This document shows, piece after piece, positions 46,340-58,814 of a stretch of 64,000 bases of DNA. The stretch lies in contig VTPC01005534.1 in the NCBI GenBank assembly GCA_011009095.1, forward strand, positions 173,337 through 237,336, written 5' to 3'. The stretch is from Ignelater luminosus (Eukaryota; Arthropoda; Insecta; Coleoptera; Elateridae). Position 1 is the first letter of the stretch. Each line of letters opens with the position of its first letter. Position numbers and translations under genes: made by a program. The notes under the pieces were generated by a model, which was not told where the DNA came from, did not search any database, and saw nothing but the letters and a program-made list of their open reading frames with translations.

Positions 46340-47534
46340 CGAGGATGGTTTGATAAGTCTTTAGATTAACATAGAACAAAATAATTTTTTTGGTTAAAAT
46401 CGATTTTATTTTTTCTACATAGTCCCCTTTTAGGTCTATATACTTCACCAATCGATGCTCCAACTTTCTGATCCCCTCCAAAATATACGATGTCTGAAAG
46501 TCTGCAAAATACGCGTTCACGGCGGCTATCACTTCATCATAGCTCGTGAATTTCTTTCCTCCAAGCCATGTTTTCATGTTTGGAAAAAGAAAATAGTAGC
46601 TCGGGGCCAGATCTGGAAAATACCGGGCGTGGAGAACAAGTTCATGAATTTTGGCCATCGCGATCATCGACGTGTGAGCCAGCGCATTGTCATGATGAAA
46701 GAGACTGTTTTCCTCTGCATTTGAGGTCGTTTGGATTGGATTCTTCTCTTCAACCTGTCAATTTTATTGTTTTTCCTTTTTGCGAATAGTCTATGAACAA
46801 TATGCTATGTGAATCCCAAAAGACAGTCATCATTACTTTCCTTAGCGATAGCACCGTCTTCGCCTCCTTCGGGGCAGGTTTACTTGTTGAAGTCCACTGT
46901 TTGGTCTCTGGCGTGTAGTAATGGACCCATGTTTTATTAACAGTTACAAATCGCCGCAAAAAGTTCGTTGAAATGCAGCTCCTTTGAGATGTCCATGCGC
47001 ACGCGTTTTGGGTCCAGCTTCCTCATGTGCAAATCTTTATGTAATATTTTAAAAACGCGTTCTGTTGATATGCCTGCGGTTTGTCCTATCTCTCTTATTT
47101 TCATTCGACGATCATCTAACACGATTTTATGGACTCTTTCGATGATATCCTCAACGGTTGCTGTCTTTGGCCTTCCCGGACGCTTTTCATCAAATACACT
47201 CGTACGGCCACGTTTGAACTCCGCCACCCAGTTTTTACGGTGACGAACGAAGGGGCAGACTTCCTGTAGACAGCGTCCAACTCAGGTTTTTCCCGTTAGA
47301 GTTTGACCCTTCAAACGCAAGAATTTTGTAACTGAACGATATTCGACTGGCTTCATTCTTTACAAATCACTGACATCGACTGACACAAACGACTGTCAAA
47401 CAAAAACTACGCGTCCAAAATAGGTGACATTTTCAGCAGTGCCATCTGAAGGATGGACCACCGTAACTATAGAAGCATTTTGACTTGTGGCGCCGTCTTC
47501 ATGGTCAGCCTAAACACTTATCAAACCACCCTCG
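46340..47534 (-). mobile_element. Full-length mariner element, 1195 bp
   Basis: The left terminus CGAGGATGGTTTGATAAGTC and right terminus TTATCAAACCACCCTCG are inverted copies flanked by TA on both sides (46338-46339, 47535-47536). The minus-strand transposase relic lies between. The length of about 1.2-1.3 kb is normal for mariner. It is complete in outline but dead. Confidence 0.9.
46410..47400 (-). pseudogene. Mariner transposase pseudogene, first catalytic Asp lost
   Basis: The minus-strand readings, in order: a decayed N-terminal helix-turn-helix; FKRGRTSVFDEKRPGRPKTA; VEDIIERVHKIVLDDRRMKI; EIGQTAGISTERVFKILH; and KLDPKRVRMDISKE. Then come FVTVNKTWVHYYTPETKQW, KVMMTVFWDSHSILFIDY, FHHDNALAHTS, AMAKIHELVLHARYF and PDLAPSYYFLFPNMKTWLGG, ending in DLKGDYVEK. 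In the usual VDETW block the first catalytic Asp reads Asn (VNKTW). The second Asp (HDNA) and third (PDLAP) remain. Several frameshifts separate the pieces. The sequence type is related to, but clearly different from, the 32.9 kb mariner. Confidence 0.9.
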
Positions 47535-47536
47535 TA

Positions 47537-48349
47537 TCTAAGCCAGAGGTTTTTAATTTTGCATGACTTCCTATGTCCAAGAAGGATAGCAAAAATTGTA
47601 TCACCTGGGGCAATCCTCCAATGTCAATCAACGAACGATTTATGGTTTTATTTATGTATATTACTCGAATACCTTGGAACACTAAAGAAATATTGAAACA
47701 ATCGCGCTCACATTTGATATCATGCCAATGTCACTTAAACAAGGACTTCATTTGTTTTAGACCGGAATTAATCTTCATGCTATACTGATGCTAGCCAAAA
47801 CCTTAAATATTTGGACACATTTTGACAATGCACATCCTTTTTGATCATATTGATAGTGACCAATGACGTTTATTGTTGTTTATTGGCCAAGTTAGAGGAT
47901 TTTTATGTGATCGCACGTTGATTTTTATCCAGACGCTGACGTCAACGCATAGAATATACAGAGTGTTCCCAACAACTCAAAATTATTCGTTTTCAAAATG
48001 TAGCCATAGTACGGTCTGGTGGGGTAATTTGGTTGATGATTACAATTTTGTTAATTAATCCGGTGTAGATATTTCCATGCAGTTGAGACTTATAGCATGT
48101 GTGTACAGGGATGACACAATTGTTTTATCGTCAAAAGTGAATTGCTAACTCCGACTGGGGAGGGGAACAGACGAATCATAGTGGCGCTTTAGCCTGTTTA
48201 AAAGCGCTGACACATCAACTTGTTTATTCCAAACGAAAAAAGATACTTACTGCGCTCAAGTTAAGGTATAAATAATTTACGGACATGGGGTAATTTGGGT
48301 ATAGTTCCAATATAAAATTTAACTCAAAATTTTTTCTCTTTTTTAGGCC
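47537..48349. other. Non-coding stretch, possible left end of the pogo-like element
   Basis: GGTCTGGTGGGGTAATTTGG at about 48011-48030 and TGGGGTAATTTGGG near 48287 repeat one motif. Such motifs are found at the ends of pogo/Tigger-like elements. I found no inverted partner downstream of 49920. TACAGAGTGTTCCCAAC near 47957 is another possible unpaired end. Confidence 0.35.
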
Positions 48350-49914
48350 ATGCCACGCAAATATATTAGAAAAACAGTCTCCACGTATGATTCAAATGAT
48401 TTGAAAAGCGCCCCAGAGGAAGTAAAAAATGGTTCAACATTGTATGCTGCAGCGAAAAAACAAAATTGCGTACCAAACGTTATGGCAGTGGTGGTTTTGC
48501 CCGCCATCCCATGAAGGAGCTGGTAGAAACAGTTTTAATCCAAGAAGAGGAGAGGTATACTGTTGAAACCATAGTTTTTACTGCAGAATGTGGCTACACT
48601 ATAAACAGGGAAGATTTGAAGTATATGGTATGTGCTATATTAAATCAGTGGAATAGGAAGACCCCCTTCAAAGATAACATTCCCGGCTATAACTTTCTAA
48701 CGTTATTTGAAGATACGTGGAAGGAACAGCGTACTAGGAAAGGAAAGGGCTGAGGGCCTATCTCAATTTGTTGTTGATGAGTTCTTTAAAATTTACCAGA
48801 ATGTGCTGGAAGTGAATAATTTGAATGGATATCCTGAAAGAATTTTTAATCTTGATAAAACTGAACTCGGAACAGATTCCACAAAAGGAAAGGTTTTTAT
48901 GCCAAAAACTGCTAGAACAGCGTATTCACGATCTGGAAGCGCAGGTAAATTACACTACAGTGTTCTTTTTGTTGCTACTGCTAATGGGCAACGCTTTCCA
49001 CCTTGTGTGGGCTTAATGCATTTGCTGATCAGGTAAAGAACATTGAAAAACCAATTCTATTGATATTTGATGGACATGGTAGTCATTTAACCTACAATGC
49101 AACCCGAATAGCAAGAGTAGAATAGATCATTCTTCGGTGCCTCCCACCAAATACATCTCATACATTTCAGCTATTGGATGTGGATGTATTTGGGCCTATG
49201 AAAGGTGCTTGAAAAAACATCCTAGTCGTGGTACAGTCTCGATTTAAAAATGTAGACAAAGCTGTTTTGCCAAGTCTGTTAAAAAGGCTTATTGCTGCCT
49301 CATTCAAAGCTGAGCACGCAAATGGTGATTTCAGGGGGTCTGGTCTGTACCCTGTGAACAAAGATGTTCTAATAACAAAATAGAAGAGTCCAAGGGCACC
49401 AGGTCCATCGGCTAGTCAATCAATTATTGTACCAGGCCCATCAGCTGGTCAACCAGTCGACCATGCAAATATACCAGGTTCATTAACTTCAACGAATGTA
49501 CCAAACGTACTAAGTCCATCACCAATAAAAAAACTAAGAGACGCTATTATTCAAACTTTGTCTCCTGACCAGTTCCAAGACATTCAAGCGGCTTTGAAAA
49601 ATTCAAAAATGAAACGATGAGGAGTACAAGGCAGTTATGGAGAAGTGCTCACATCGGAAGAGGTACAAGAAAAACTTAAAGAAAAAGAAGAAATGAAAAA
49701 AAAAGCTAAAAAGAGTACAAGTGGGCCTCAAGCAAAGACATGACAGCAAAGTAAGCCAAAGAAAAAGGGCGGCTGCGCTTCAAAGGCATATAAGAGACTT
49801 GACTATAGACCAAATGAAGTTGAAAATGAATTGGAAGAAAACTCTAGACCTATCACACCACTGGAACCCCCTACTAACAATATTGTAGTGAGGTCATGGG
49901 TTGCAGTTAATTAG
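48350..49914 (+). pseudogene. pogo/Tigger-like DDE_1 transposase pseudogene
   Basis: It starts at the ATG at 48350 with MPRKYIRKTVSTYDS and a short N-terminal helix-turn-helix (GSTLYAAAKKQN). A frameshift leads to the second DNA-binding part (VETVLIQEEERYTVETIV, PFKDNIPGYNFL). Next come ERIFNLDKTELG, with the first Asp in place of the usual DET, and HYSVLFVATANGQRFPPCVG. A gap follows where this family normally has about 70-100 more residues. Then PILLIFDGHGSHLT (second Asp) and HTFQLLDVDVFGPMKGA (third Asp). The C-terminal tail has Pro/Ser-rich repeats (PGPSAGQPV), a coiled EKLKEKEEMKKKAKK stretch and a stop at 49912-49914. At least six stops or frameshifts and the internal deletion make it inactive. 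Confidence 0.82.
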
Positions 49915-49919
49915 CAAAG

Positions 49920-52900
49920 CGAATGCGGCAATGTTTTAAAGGAGTATAAGGGATAGGTTATCTCTAGCTACCTATAATTGGTTCATAGTGAGCATTTCCA
50001 AAGCCTTCCTTAAGTAGCAACAGGAGCGTACGTACAAGGGTAGAGAAATCTCCATGTGTCTATAATTTTCTTAGGAAGAATTATTTTCAATTTTGACTCA
50101 AACTGTGCTTTTTATACACAGCAACGAGCTAGAAAACATGGGTAAGGCGGTTTAACTCTTTATTTTTTATTGCTATTTTCATTCAGCTATGGTAGGGAAA
50201 AGCTGCCAAAACGTGCTTCGTCTCCTTTGCCAAAATGCTGTTGTTAGATACCTGAAAAATCTTTCATCCAGGAGGGCACAAAAAAAAGAGAAGGGAATAC
50301 TCTTTTAAGGTAATTTCTTTCTGGCAAAAGAAATTTTGCAATCAATATCAATAAGTGCCAATATAGGAGATATAAAATGCAACTTGGAATTGATGTTGAA
50401 CTTCTGAATCGCTTTTTAATAAAGGAATAATTTTTGCAATTGTAATTTTTTATCTTCAAAGATAACAAGAATACAAGAGATTAAAATAAAAAGGAAATGA
50501 ACTCTTGAGAATTTTCTTCTTCACATTGAGCATCTTTCTAATTTTTTTCATCACGTGAAGCTTATTTGTTTTATTTTGACTGCCGAGCTATGTATCTCGA
50601 TTATTTTCAGATGCAGAAAAATCGTAAATACAAAGGTTGTAGTACAGATACCTTGAACCTTGAGTCCTTGAAGTATTTTAATTCTTTTTAATATTTGGTC
50701 ATAGATGGAAACACTTGACGATGCGTTTATTACTATAAGAAAGTCTGAAATGCCACTAATAAATCCATTTAAGGTTGAAACGCGTTTGCAATGTGGTTTT
50801 TTTCCCTTACCCTTTCGCTATATCCGCATTCTATTGAAGATGAATTTTCATTAGTTCAGACACGTGATGCTGAAAAACATGTTAGGAAACGAAAAGTATG
50901 TTTCAAAAAGAATAGCACATACGTACTTTTATAACTGCCCGTCTTCAAACAATTTTTCCAAACAATAATTATAATCAATTTAGCAACTTTTGAGTTCTAC
51001 TGGTTAAATAATCAAGATGTTTGTTTCAGAGGCCGCTTGAATTTTTATTGGTAATAAAAAACCCCCCATTAAATTTTGCTGGTTTTATTTATCAATCTAA
51101 ATATTCTAGAAATTAACCTAGAAACTTGTTTTGGTTTTTTTGCTAGATTTTCCTGAGGCTAAATAATATGTCCAACATAGTACATTATACAGTTTCATAT
51201 TAACTAGTATATAGGAAAGGTCAATGACAACTCCTGACAAGACGAACCATAACCGATAACTTGAACTCGTGTTAACTCTAAAATGAAAAAATTATCTCTT
51301 ATTATTTTTTTATTTGCTCGTCCAGACATAAGATTAAATAGACAGAAATCAGCAGAAATACTGTATTAATTTGTGATTAGTGGAGATTACACAAATTATC
51401 AGTTTCAACGATTTCTCAATTTGAGAGAATATTTAAGTCACATTAACCATCATTTAATATAAACAAGTCCAAGTAGATAGTGAGAAAATTATTTTCAAGA
51501 AGAGAAATAGTGAAAGTTGACGTCATTTGTTGTAAACAATTCAATATTATTATGTTCGAATTTATTTTTTTACTTCAGTTATAATTTTAAACTTAAATTA
51601 GGAAAACGTAACTTGGCCATCAATTAATTTACTGCATATGTCTTTTAATGAAAGTAACAAGAAAAAAAATTGGAATTCTTAGAGCAACTTTCATTCAATG
51701 AGCAAATACCAACGCTTATAATTAGAGCAAAAATTATTATCAACGAGTTGATATCACTTTTAATTTAATTTTGTAATAATGCAACATCAGCACCCGTCAC
51801 GTAAAAAATGAGGAAGTCCGTTTAGTGATCATTGTAATGAGATTTAATGAATTACTTTCATTATTTGAAATGTCAAATTGCAACAGAACAGTTTTATGAT
51901 GTAAATATGGACAATTAAAATCACTAATCACTAAAATCTGTTTACGTTAAATTTTTGTTTTTCAATATCATAACAAATTGGACATCGCAACCATTGCTTA
52001 ACAGTATTTCAAAACGATTCTTATTAGTCATTTGAATGATTTCTTTATCGCTCGTTTTCAACTCGCTAGCGTCATATCATCTTTCTTAGATTGGCCATCT
52101 TTTATTATATGAATTTTCTTGCTTGGTCTCTTCTGTTTCAGAAACCAAAATCTTGTCCGCCTTTTAGTGGTGACACTGTAAATTACAAAAAGTGTACGCA
52201 GAACTTCTAAAGGTATGACTTTACCAAGAAGCATTTTAATCGGTTTTGATATACTATGTACGTACTTATCTTCTTCTCCACACGTCTCAATTCCATTTTA
52301 AGTATCAAGGTCCGAACAGTATTTTCAAACTTTTCAACGTCCAAAAGAGGTTGTCTTCTACCAAACGACTAGTAGACTCGTAGTGATAACAATCAGCAAA
52401 TGCCAGGGCAAAATTTGACCCATTCGTTTTACATTCCTAGGCAGCATTGATAAAGAGCTCCAGGTTTGGAAAAATGTTTTGGTTTTTTGAATATCGTCAC
52501 GCTACCCACTGCTACTAGTATCCTTCTCCTATCCTAATTTCTCTAAAACAAAACCAAACGAGCAGCTCGCATTTTCTTCGGGAAACACAGCTATCAAGTT
52601 TTTCTCTTCTTAAAAAATAAAAATCTTAGAATCTGAACAGATTATCATCTAAGACGATACCTCAATTTAGGAACTAGAGCCAGGCCACCACCAAAAGATT
52701 TTGTGCCCACCTGGAAATATCTTTCTTAACTCCACCGACGACGCTTTGAGAAAACCTGAAGCAATCTAATACTGTGCATTTTCGCTGCCAAGTCATTACT
52801 TTAAAGAAGTAGATAGAAAGACAGAGACGCGGAATTATGAGAAATTCCAGGAATAATCAACAAGAATTCAAAATCACGTGACTAGTAACTTTGTCGGTAT

Positions 52901-54640
52901 CTCGGTCGGTATGGTGTCATGTCGCTTTTTGATATTGGAAATGCTTCAGCGTCGTCGTTGAATTTATAACTTAAAAATTCATAGCCACACATAAGTAGGT
53001 TTATCAAGAGTGCAAGTGTAATATGTGTTGCCTATCTGGCGAGCAGTTTTGTCTGATTGCTCATTATAAGCTTTAAAGCTTTATAAGCGATAATAATCCA
53101 GATCACTGTAGCTTTCCGATTTCAGGAAAATTAGAGTTACTTTCTTCTTCAACTGTGATTTGGTTGTTCTAATAGGAATGATGGACAGTCGGATTTACTA
53201 CCAAGTAAATGTATTTGCTAGTTTAGATATACAAAATTGAAATTCACTTTCATTCAATTCGTTTCAAATTGCCATTCACTTGCATACACTATGCCTCACA
53301 AAAGACGGAACAATTACTTTTCCTTAAGATTCTATAATAGATTCAAGTAATCTCTCAATATTTTGTTACTTTGGTAACAACACGCATCATTAAGGTTATC
53401 TACTGTAGAAAGATAACAGCAATCATTTTAGCGCCAACACAATTTAGAGCAAAATGAGAAAAGGGCATGTTCCGTTTCCATTGAGACACACTGTCTACGG
53501 ATGTCACTTCATTTCAGGCAAAACAAAACACGAGGGCAAATTCTTAATCTTACTAGATAGCCTTAGGTAGACAGTTATTGTTCAGTACATAACCTACTTA
53601 TACCACACTTACACCTATCCCCAAGACGTGAGAAAACTGCCATCTTGAGGTCCAAGATGTTTTTGTATATAAGTAAACACTGAGGTGTTATCAAGTTAGT
53701 TCTAATAAAGGTCAAAAAAAGAATTCTTTAAGAATTTAATTTTAGCATTTGTTTCCTGATACTTACAGACTTATAAATCACAATCCTTTAAAAGAAACAA
53801 AACAAAACAATGACGCCAATAATGGACAAAAATGAACACCATAGACCATAACAGATAGGATTCCTTATCCTTGTATTGTAAACTGGAAAGCATGTTCGAA
53901 TTACTTTTTGAGATTTGCACATTCAAATTATTTAAAAATTAAAAACTCCTTTTGTGTCAAAACCTTTGTGAAATTTAGTATTAGCTAATTATTAAGAAAG
54001 CCATGAATCAAGTTTTCTTGCTTTACTAAAACTTCAGTACTCTATAGCGTATTAGCTTAAATCTTGGGCTAAAATTGAGTCTTGTCCATGTTGTTTTTGG
54101 GCATGCCATCTTTCTTATCAAGGAGTCAAGATTTGTGTCCAGGAACAGTTAGCACAACAGATTGTTGCAAAAGTTTTGATTTTATGACGACTTGGTTTGT
54201 TCCTGTAGATCCCTCGTAATATTTACTTTCTGTCCTTATCAATTGTAAATTATTTGTACAAGTCTGAGGTAAGTAAGCAGATAAAATATAGAGAATAAAT
54301 GTTAAAAAGGCTCCAAGATTGAAAAAGCTGTAAAAAGGGCCAATTTGAGTCCACCAACCACAGACTAAAAATACTTTATTAGTAGCTTCTGTTTATCAAG
54401 TTGGATTAGTGTTCAGAGTCTAGTTCTAAATAACTGCAGGACACGGAACTGTAAACGAACGGCAACAAGACAAAATTTCAAGTTACATCCATTAGAATTC
54501 TTGACCTTACTACTTTGATAATATTCATCAGGAAATCCTTCAGGAAAAAGTTTGTTCGGGCTAAATCAAGGACAGTCGTGTTCGGGTGGTAACTTTTTTC
54601 CAGTGGTGTCGATGGATTGACAGGTTTAATCATCTAAGAG
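49920..54640. other. Non-coding stretch
   Basis: No gene or paired element ends were recognised in 4.7 kb. The frame 50468-50244 (minus) is chance-like. The segment from about 52000 to 54700 is slightly less AT-rich than the rest, but its frames are short and show no motifs. Confidence 0.5.
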
Positions 54641-54809
54641 AGCAATTCGTTTTAAAATACAAAATCTTAAGCTGCGGAAGTTTGTGTTCAAGATCGAAAG
54701 AACAAGGTATAGCGTGGTAATTTCTTGTAGAGAAGAGTGTCTTATACTAAGCAGTTTAGTTTTGAAGAATGCCATTTTAGGGAAATAATCTAACATTTAG
54801 CTAAAAAAA

Positions 54810-55247
54810 TCTAAAATCAGGTGATCTAGCAGGAACGCCATAATGGAGAAATGTATCATCTTGTTGAGAAGTTAGTTCGTTTTCTAAAAAGCTGTTAACA
54901 TTTTCCAAAATTTAGATAATCATAGAATTAAGTCTCTTCATTGAAGCAAAACGATTTTTTGTTTTTCTCTATTCTCTTAATTTGCAAATTCAAGAAGCAA
55001 TTTCTCAAAAACCAATGGACAGGTTTTGAGAAAGTCTTACTTGGTCGTGTAAAGGATGAAAAGACCTTTTAAATGATGTGCTTTGAGTTGCTGTAGAACG
55101 CACAAAACTGGAGTTTGAGGTAGGTATCGTGTGAATTCTTTGTCAAAATTGGTTCCACTCAAAATCAGAATTGACCTGTTTTGGTAATTAATTTCTTGAA
55201 AGTTTATTTTCTGACGAGTCCAGTTTTCGTGAAACACCGTGTATAAA
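54810..55247 (-). pseudogene. IS630/mariner-like transposase and terminus fragment, minus strand
   Basis: Around 54820-54860 the minus strand reads HYGVPARSPDL, the block around the third acidic residue in the insect IS630-like family. Upstream on the element (higher coordinates), 55082-55247 matches the repeat at 7758-7922 and ends in ACACGGTGTTTCACG next to TA, which is probably one terminal repeat. The 136-codon minus frame 55447-55037 runs across this terminus and its neighbour and is not a gene. Confidence 0.55.
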
Positions 55248-55410
55248 ATAGGAGATAAATTACAGACTGTGGTTACGAGAAAGTTAACTGCATCAAGATA
55301 TTTGCACCCACCTGCAAAAAATCCCGCGACCGTGCTCTTTACTAAATGTATGATTTGCTTATTGTATGCGGCAAAAATTAGTATTGGAGGTATCGGGATA
55401 TTTTCAGTAT

Positions 55411-55740
55411 CACAGGGTGTTTCAAATTGAGTGTAATTATGCACCATTTTGGTAATATAGACGATAGAGAAAAACAGTCTGCGTGACTATATTAGGTTAT
55501 TTTTTGCGGCAAATTTGATGGGAAAAATAAAATTCGATTACCTTGATGGTCATCTTTTGTTCAGAAACATCTTGTATCTCGATAGGTCATGGAGATCATT
55601 CCAAAGTTTCTCTCAAGAACTTTTCCAAATTCTGGAGTATCCCTTGTAATACAGGTATCCATAGAAGAGCGAATCCTCACCATCTTATGCAGTTTGGATC
55701 AAATCTAACAGACATTCAGTTCTGTTGGAAAGACTAGGAA
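55411..55740 (+). repeat. One-ended IS630/mariner-like fragment
   Basis: CAGGGTGTTTCAAATTGAGTG is a typical left terminus. The following 300 bp have a broken plus-strand reading (SIEERILTILCSLDQ) that may be the N-terminus of a related transposase. No right end was seen. It lies 160 bp from the minus-strand fragment. Confidence 0.4.
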
Positions 55741-58590
55741 ATTAGCATTTGAGGATTTAAAAGATATGTATGGTAAGAACTGCCGTAGAAGCAAAAACGA
55801 GTAAGTCTGTTGTCTAGATTTTCTCAAAGGTGGTCACTTCTAATAATTAGCTTATATATTATTAGCACTGAATGTAAAAAATTTGAAGGAAATTCGAGGA
55901 TATCGACTTACATCTGTGATTGTGTCAACTTTTATCAACCAGACGATCTTTTGACTTTGCTTTGCATAGTAAGTTCTAAATAGGTATCTCCATGTATTTG
56001 TATTTATATTGATTTAGTATGCGCAATTAAGTAGCGACCTCATTCAAGATATTCAGAATTATAAATGAAACAATATAATTTTTCACAAAACTTTATTTTC
56101 AAAATTCTCTGCATGATAGATATATGATAAATAAACAAGAAGAAATCGTAAGCTTGCTGGGAGAAATAAGTAATCAAATATTCATTTTTCTGAAGAAGTA
56201 ATAATATATTAAGTTCTTTATTGCTGCAACTAAAATTGTGCAATGAACCTAATGAATGAAATATACTTTCTAGGTTATTTTCTTAATTACTTTTTTTACA
56301 CCAAAGAATAAACCAGCGCCGTTAGATTGTAGGCTCCTATTAAAAACATATTCTAGGCCAAACATATGGTTGTAAGCGAGATTATAAGAATGTGCTCTAC
56401 AATCTTAAACTGGGAAAATTAAAGTAAAATATACAACATAGGCATCAGGCATTTTTATTAATAGACGTCTTTTAATGAAAATAATCCATTGTAAGAAAAA
56501 ATAATCTGGAATTTACTAGTGTTTTTCTACAATAGGATATTTATAAACGTCTTTATTATTTTAAAATAAGGTACTATGTAAATAATGTGAATTTCTACTA
56601 CAGGTATTCTTTATTTAGAGCTACCAAGAGATATTCAAACAAGTGTGCTTTGTTTTCGAGAATTAAAATCAGTAGATAAAGATAACAATAATAGGAGCTT
56701 CATATTTAAATATTTGCTGGAAGACTAAACATATAGCGGATATGACTCATAGCGTGTTATTTTTCTGAACATTAATTTTAGGTGTTTCATATGCATGCGA
56801 TACTACCCCGAAATGAGTTGAAAACGTATTTAAAAATATCTATACAAGGTTGCAACTTAAAATTGGAAAATACAATTTCGTTTAATGAGCATTCCTCAAA
56901 TACCAGATTTTAAAACTTGAAAACGCGATATAAGGTTACTTCCGGATAGATAAAATATAGTGGACTGCTACACTTAGAAAACGGTCTTGATCGGTCCAAA
57001 CCAATCAATCTCTCACTTCAGGCCCAAATGATAACGTAACGTACAGTGCCGTTGATACCTACAATTTTAATAGAGATTCGTTTTTGTAACCCCGGGCGTG
57101 CCTCAAGGTTCACAACACGGTCCCTTACAATTATAAATTAGAAAAGAAGAATTTAGCAATTTCTACACTGGATAGAATGTGAAAATTATAATAAAATAAT
57201 CAATACGTACCATCATTACGTTTCAAAAACACTCTTGTATTTCTCCAGAAACAATTTTGGGTAGAATCTAAACTCAAAATAGGTCATCTTTAGTAAAAGT
57301 ACAAAAATCTACTTCTTTCAGAGCATTTCCCCCATTAATAATAATTTAGCACTAGTAAAGATAAACTCTTTCTCTGTAGAAATTTCAACAAAGCCCAGTT
57401 TTCATGAAATACGTACTAAAGTGCTATTTCTAAATAAAATCTGCGCATACCATGAAATGGCGATTTTGTCAAAAGTCAATGACGCACATAACCAAATACA
57501 ACGTATTATGTTAATAAACTACGGATCCTGTGCAACAATAGCAATGAGTCAATTAAAATACTGTTTATATATCATCCCTTTATGTAGTCGTTTTAAATTA
57601 AAAACATATTCAAGTATAATTAACTTGAATCTTGGAAGAAAAACAATACTAGGTACTACAAATTAACTGAAGCTACAAGACTATTTCGATCAATAATTTT
57701 GATAATAATTATAATAATAATTCATACAAACTTAGAATTCTCGCTTTCTATTTTAATTTATTCATTATCAAATATTGCAAAATTAAAAGAATAAAACCTG
57801 TTAATACAGTAATATAGTAATAATTCCCTCCTACAAATTCCTCTGTTATAATCGCTTTTCCTGAAAGCAATTTTAAATATTGATAAAAGTAGCAGCAGTA
57901 ACAATAAAAAAATATATCCGTGTACCTATATAAAGAACTTTAATTTTCTTTTGTAATAAGCAATTGGTTTGTGCAATTTCTGTCCTTATCACTGATAAAA
58001 GTTAACCACAGTGCACACAAGTTATACATAAAATACTCGAGAAATATAAATGTTTATTTAGTCACGAAATCTTTTTTGATAACTTTCTGGTAGCAGTCCT
58101 TTTATAATAATATTTAAACTTGAATAAGATTTGACACATACGGAATGTTTTCGAAATACATTCGATATAGTGTGTGATACAAAAATAACACGCAATTGCG
58201 TGAATTTGTTCCACTATACGAAACAATGTACAGAAATAAATATATAAAGTTGGTTATTTTCTGAATCAACATTCAGCAAAGTCGACTACACGTAAATTAT
58301 TTCGCAACGTGGGGACTATAAAACGGTAGCAAAAATGCGCAATGCACCACGAATACGTCAAAGTGCAAGCAAGCATTAAGGGTGCGAGGACAAAGTCGAT
58401 TGTGGTTGCTAATCTCAGAGTGTCATGATCAGCTGATTTCTTTGTTTGCAATTTGGTTTGCTAGAATCTTCCAGGGTCGATGACACGTTTTTTGAAGGCT
58501 AACGCACGAAACGCAAAAAAACAACGACGCAGTATTTAGTTAAAGATAGCTAAAACACAAAAAATCCACTGCACGACGAACGGATTGAAT
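55741..58590. other. AT-rich non-coding DNA 3' of RanBPM exon 1 on its strand
   Basis: No exon or repeat family was recognised. The region begins RanBPM intron 1 on the minus strand. I looked on the minus strand for the expected next coding block of RanBPM (the SPRY-domain start) and did not find it here. Confidence 0.5.
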
Positions 58591-58621
58591 TCCTACAACA
58601 CAAACCTTGAACGGATCCTAC

Positions 58622-58814
58622 CTTTGTAGTGAACACGCAAATTATTCTGGGATAATCCAATGTAGTTATATTTTTCCTTAGCGCTCCACGCTCTTGGAAG
58701 TGGCGTCTTTTCTTCGTTCACAGCTGGATAAAGTCTTTTTAAACGATCCACTGCACCGTTTTGAGTCTCTAAAGACGGATCCATCGCGCTCCGACCACTG
58801 CTCCCGGCAGCCAT
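58622..58814 (-). CDS. RanBPM: RanBPM (RANBP9/10 family), coding exon 1
   Basis: RanBPM is a scaffold protein of the CTLH/GID E3 ubiquitin ligase complex and also binds Ran, receptors and cytoskeletal partners. The exon encodes 64 complete codons from the ATG at 58814: a short Gly/Ser-rich start, [20 protein letters not shown], then [20 protein letters not shown] and [14 protein letters not shown]. The segment [18 protein letters not shown] followed by [16 protein letters not shown] is the hallmark of the family just before the SPRY domain. The exon ends at a phase-1 donor (AAAG|GTAGGA, GT at 58621-58620), consistent with a following Gly codon. An internal Met at codon 10 is an alternative start, but the first has a purine at -3. 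The SPRY, LisH, CTLH and CRA domains must lie in exons I could not locate at lower coordinates. Confidence 0.9.

Noticed and set aside
55037-55447. 136-codon minus frame, one of the longest in the window
   Set aside because: It crosses the terminus of one transposon fragment and the spacer to another. Half of it is the dispersed repeat shared with 7758-7922.
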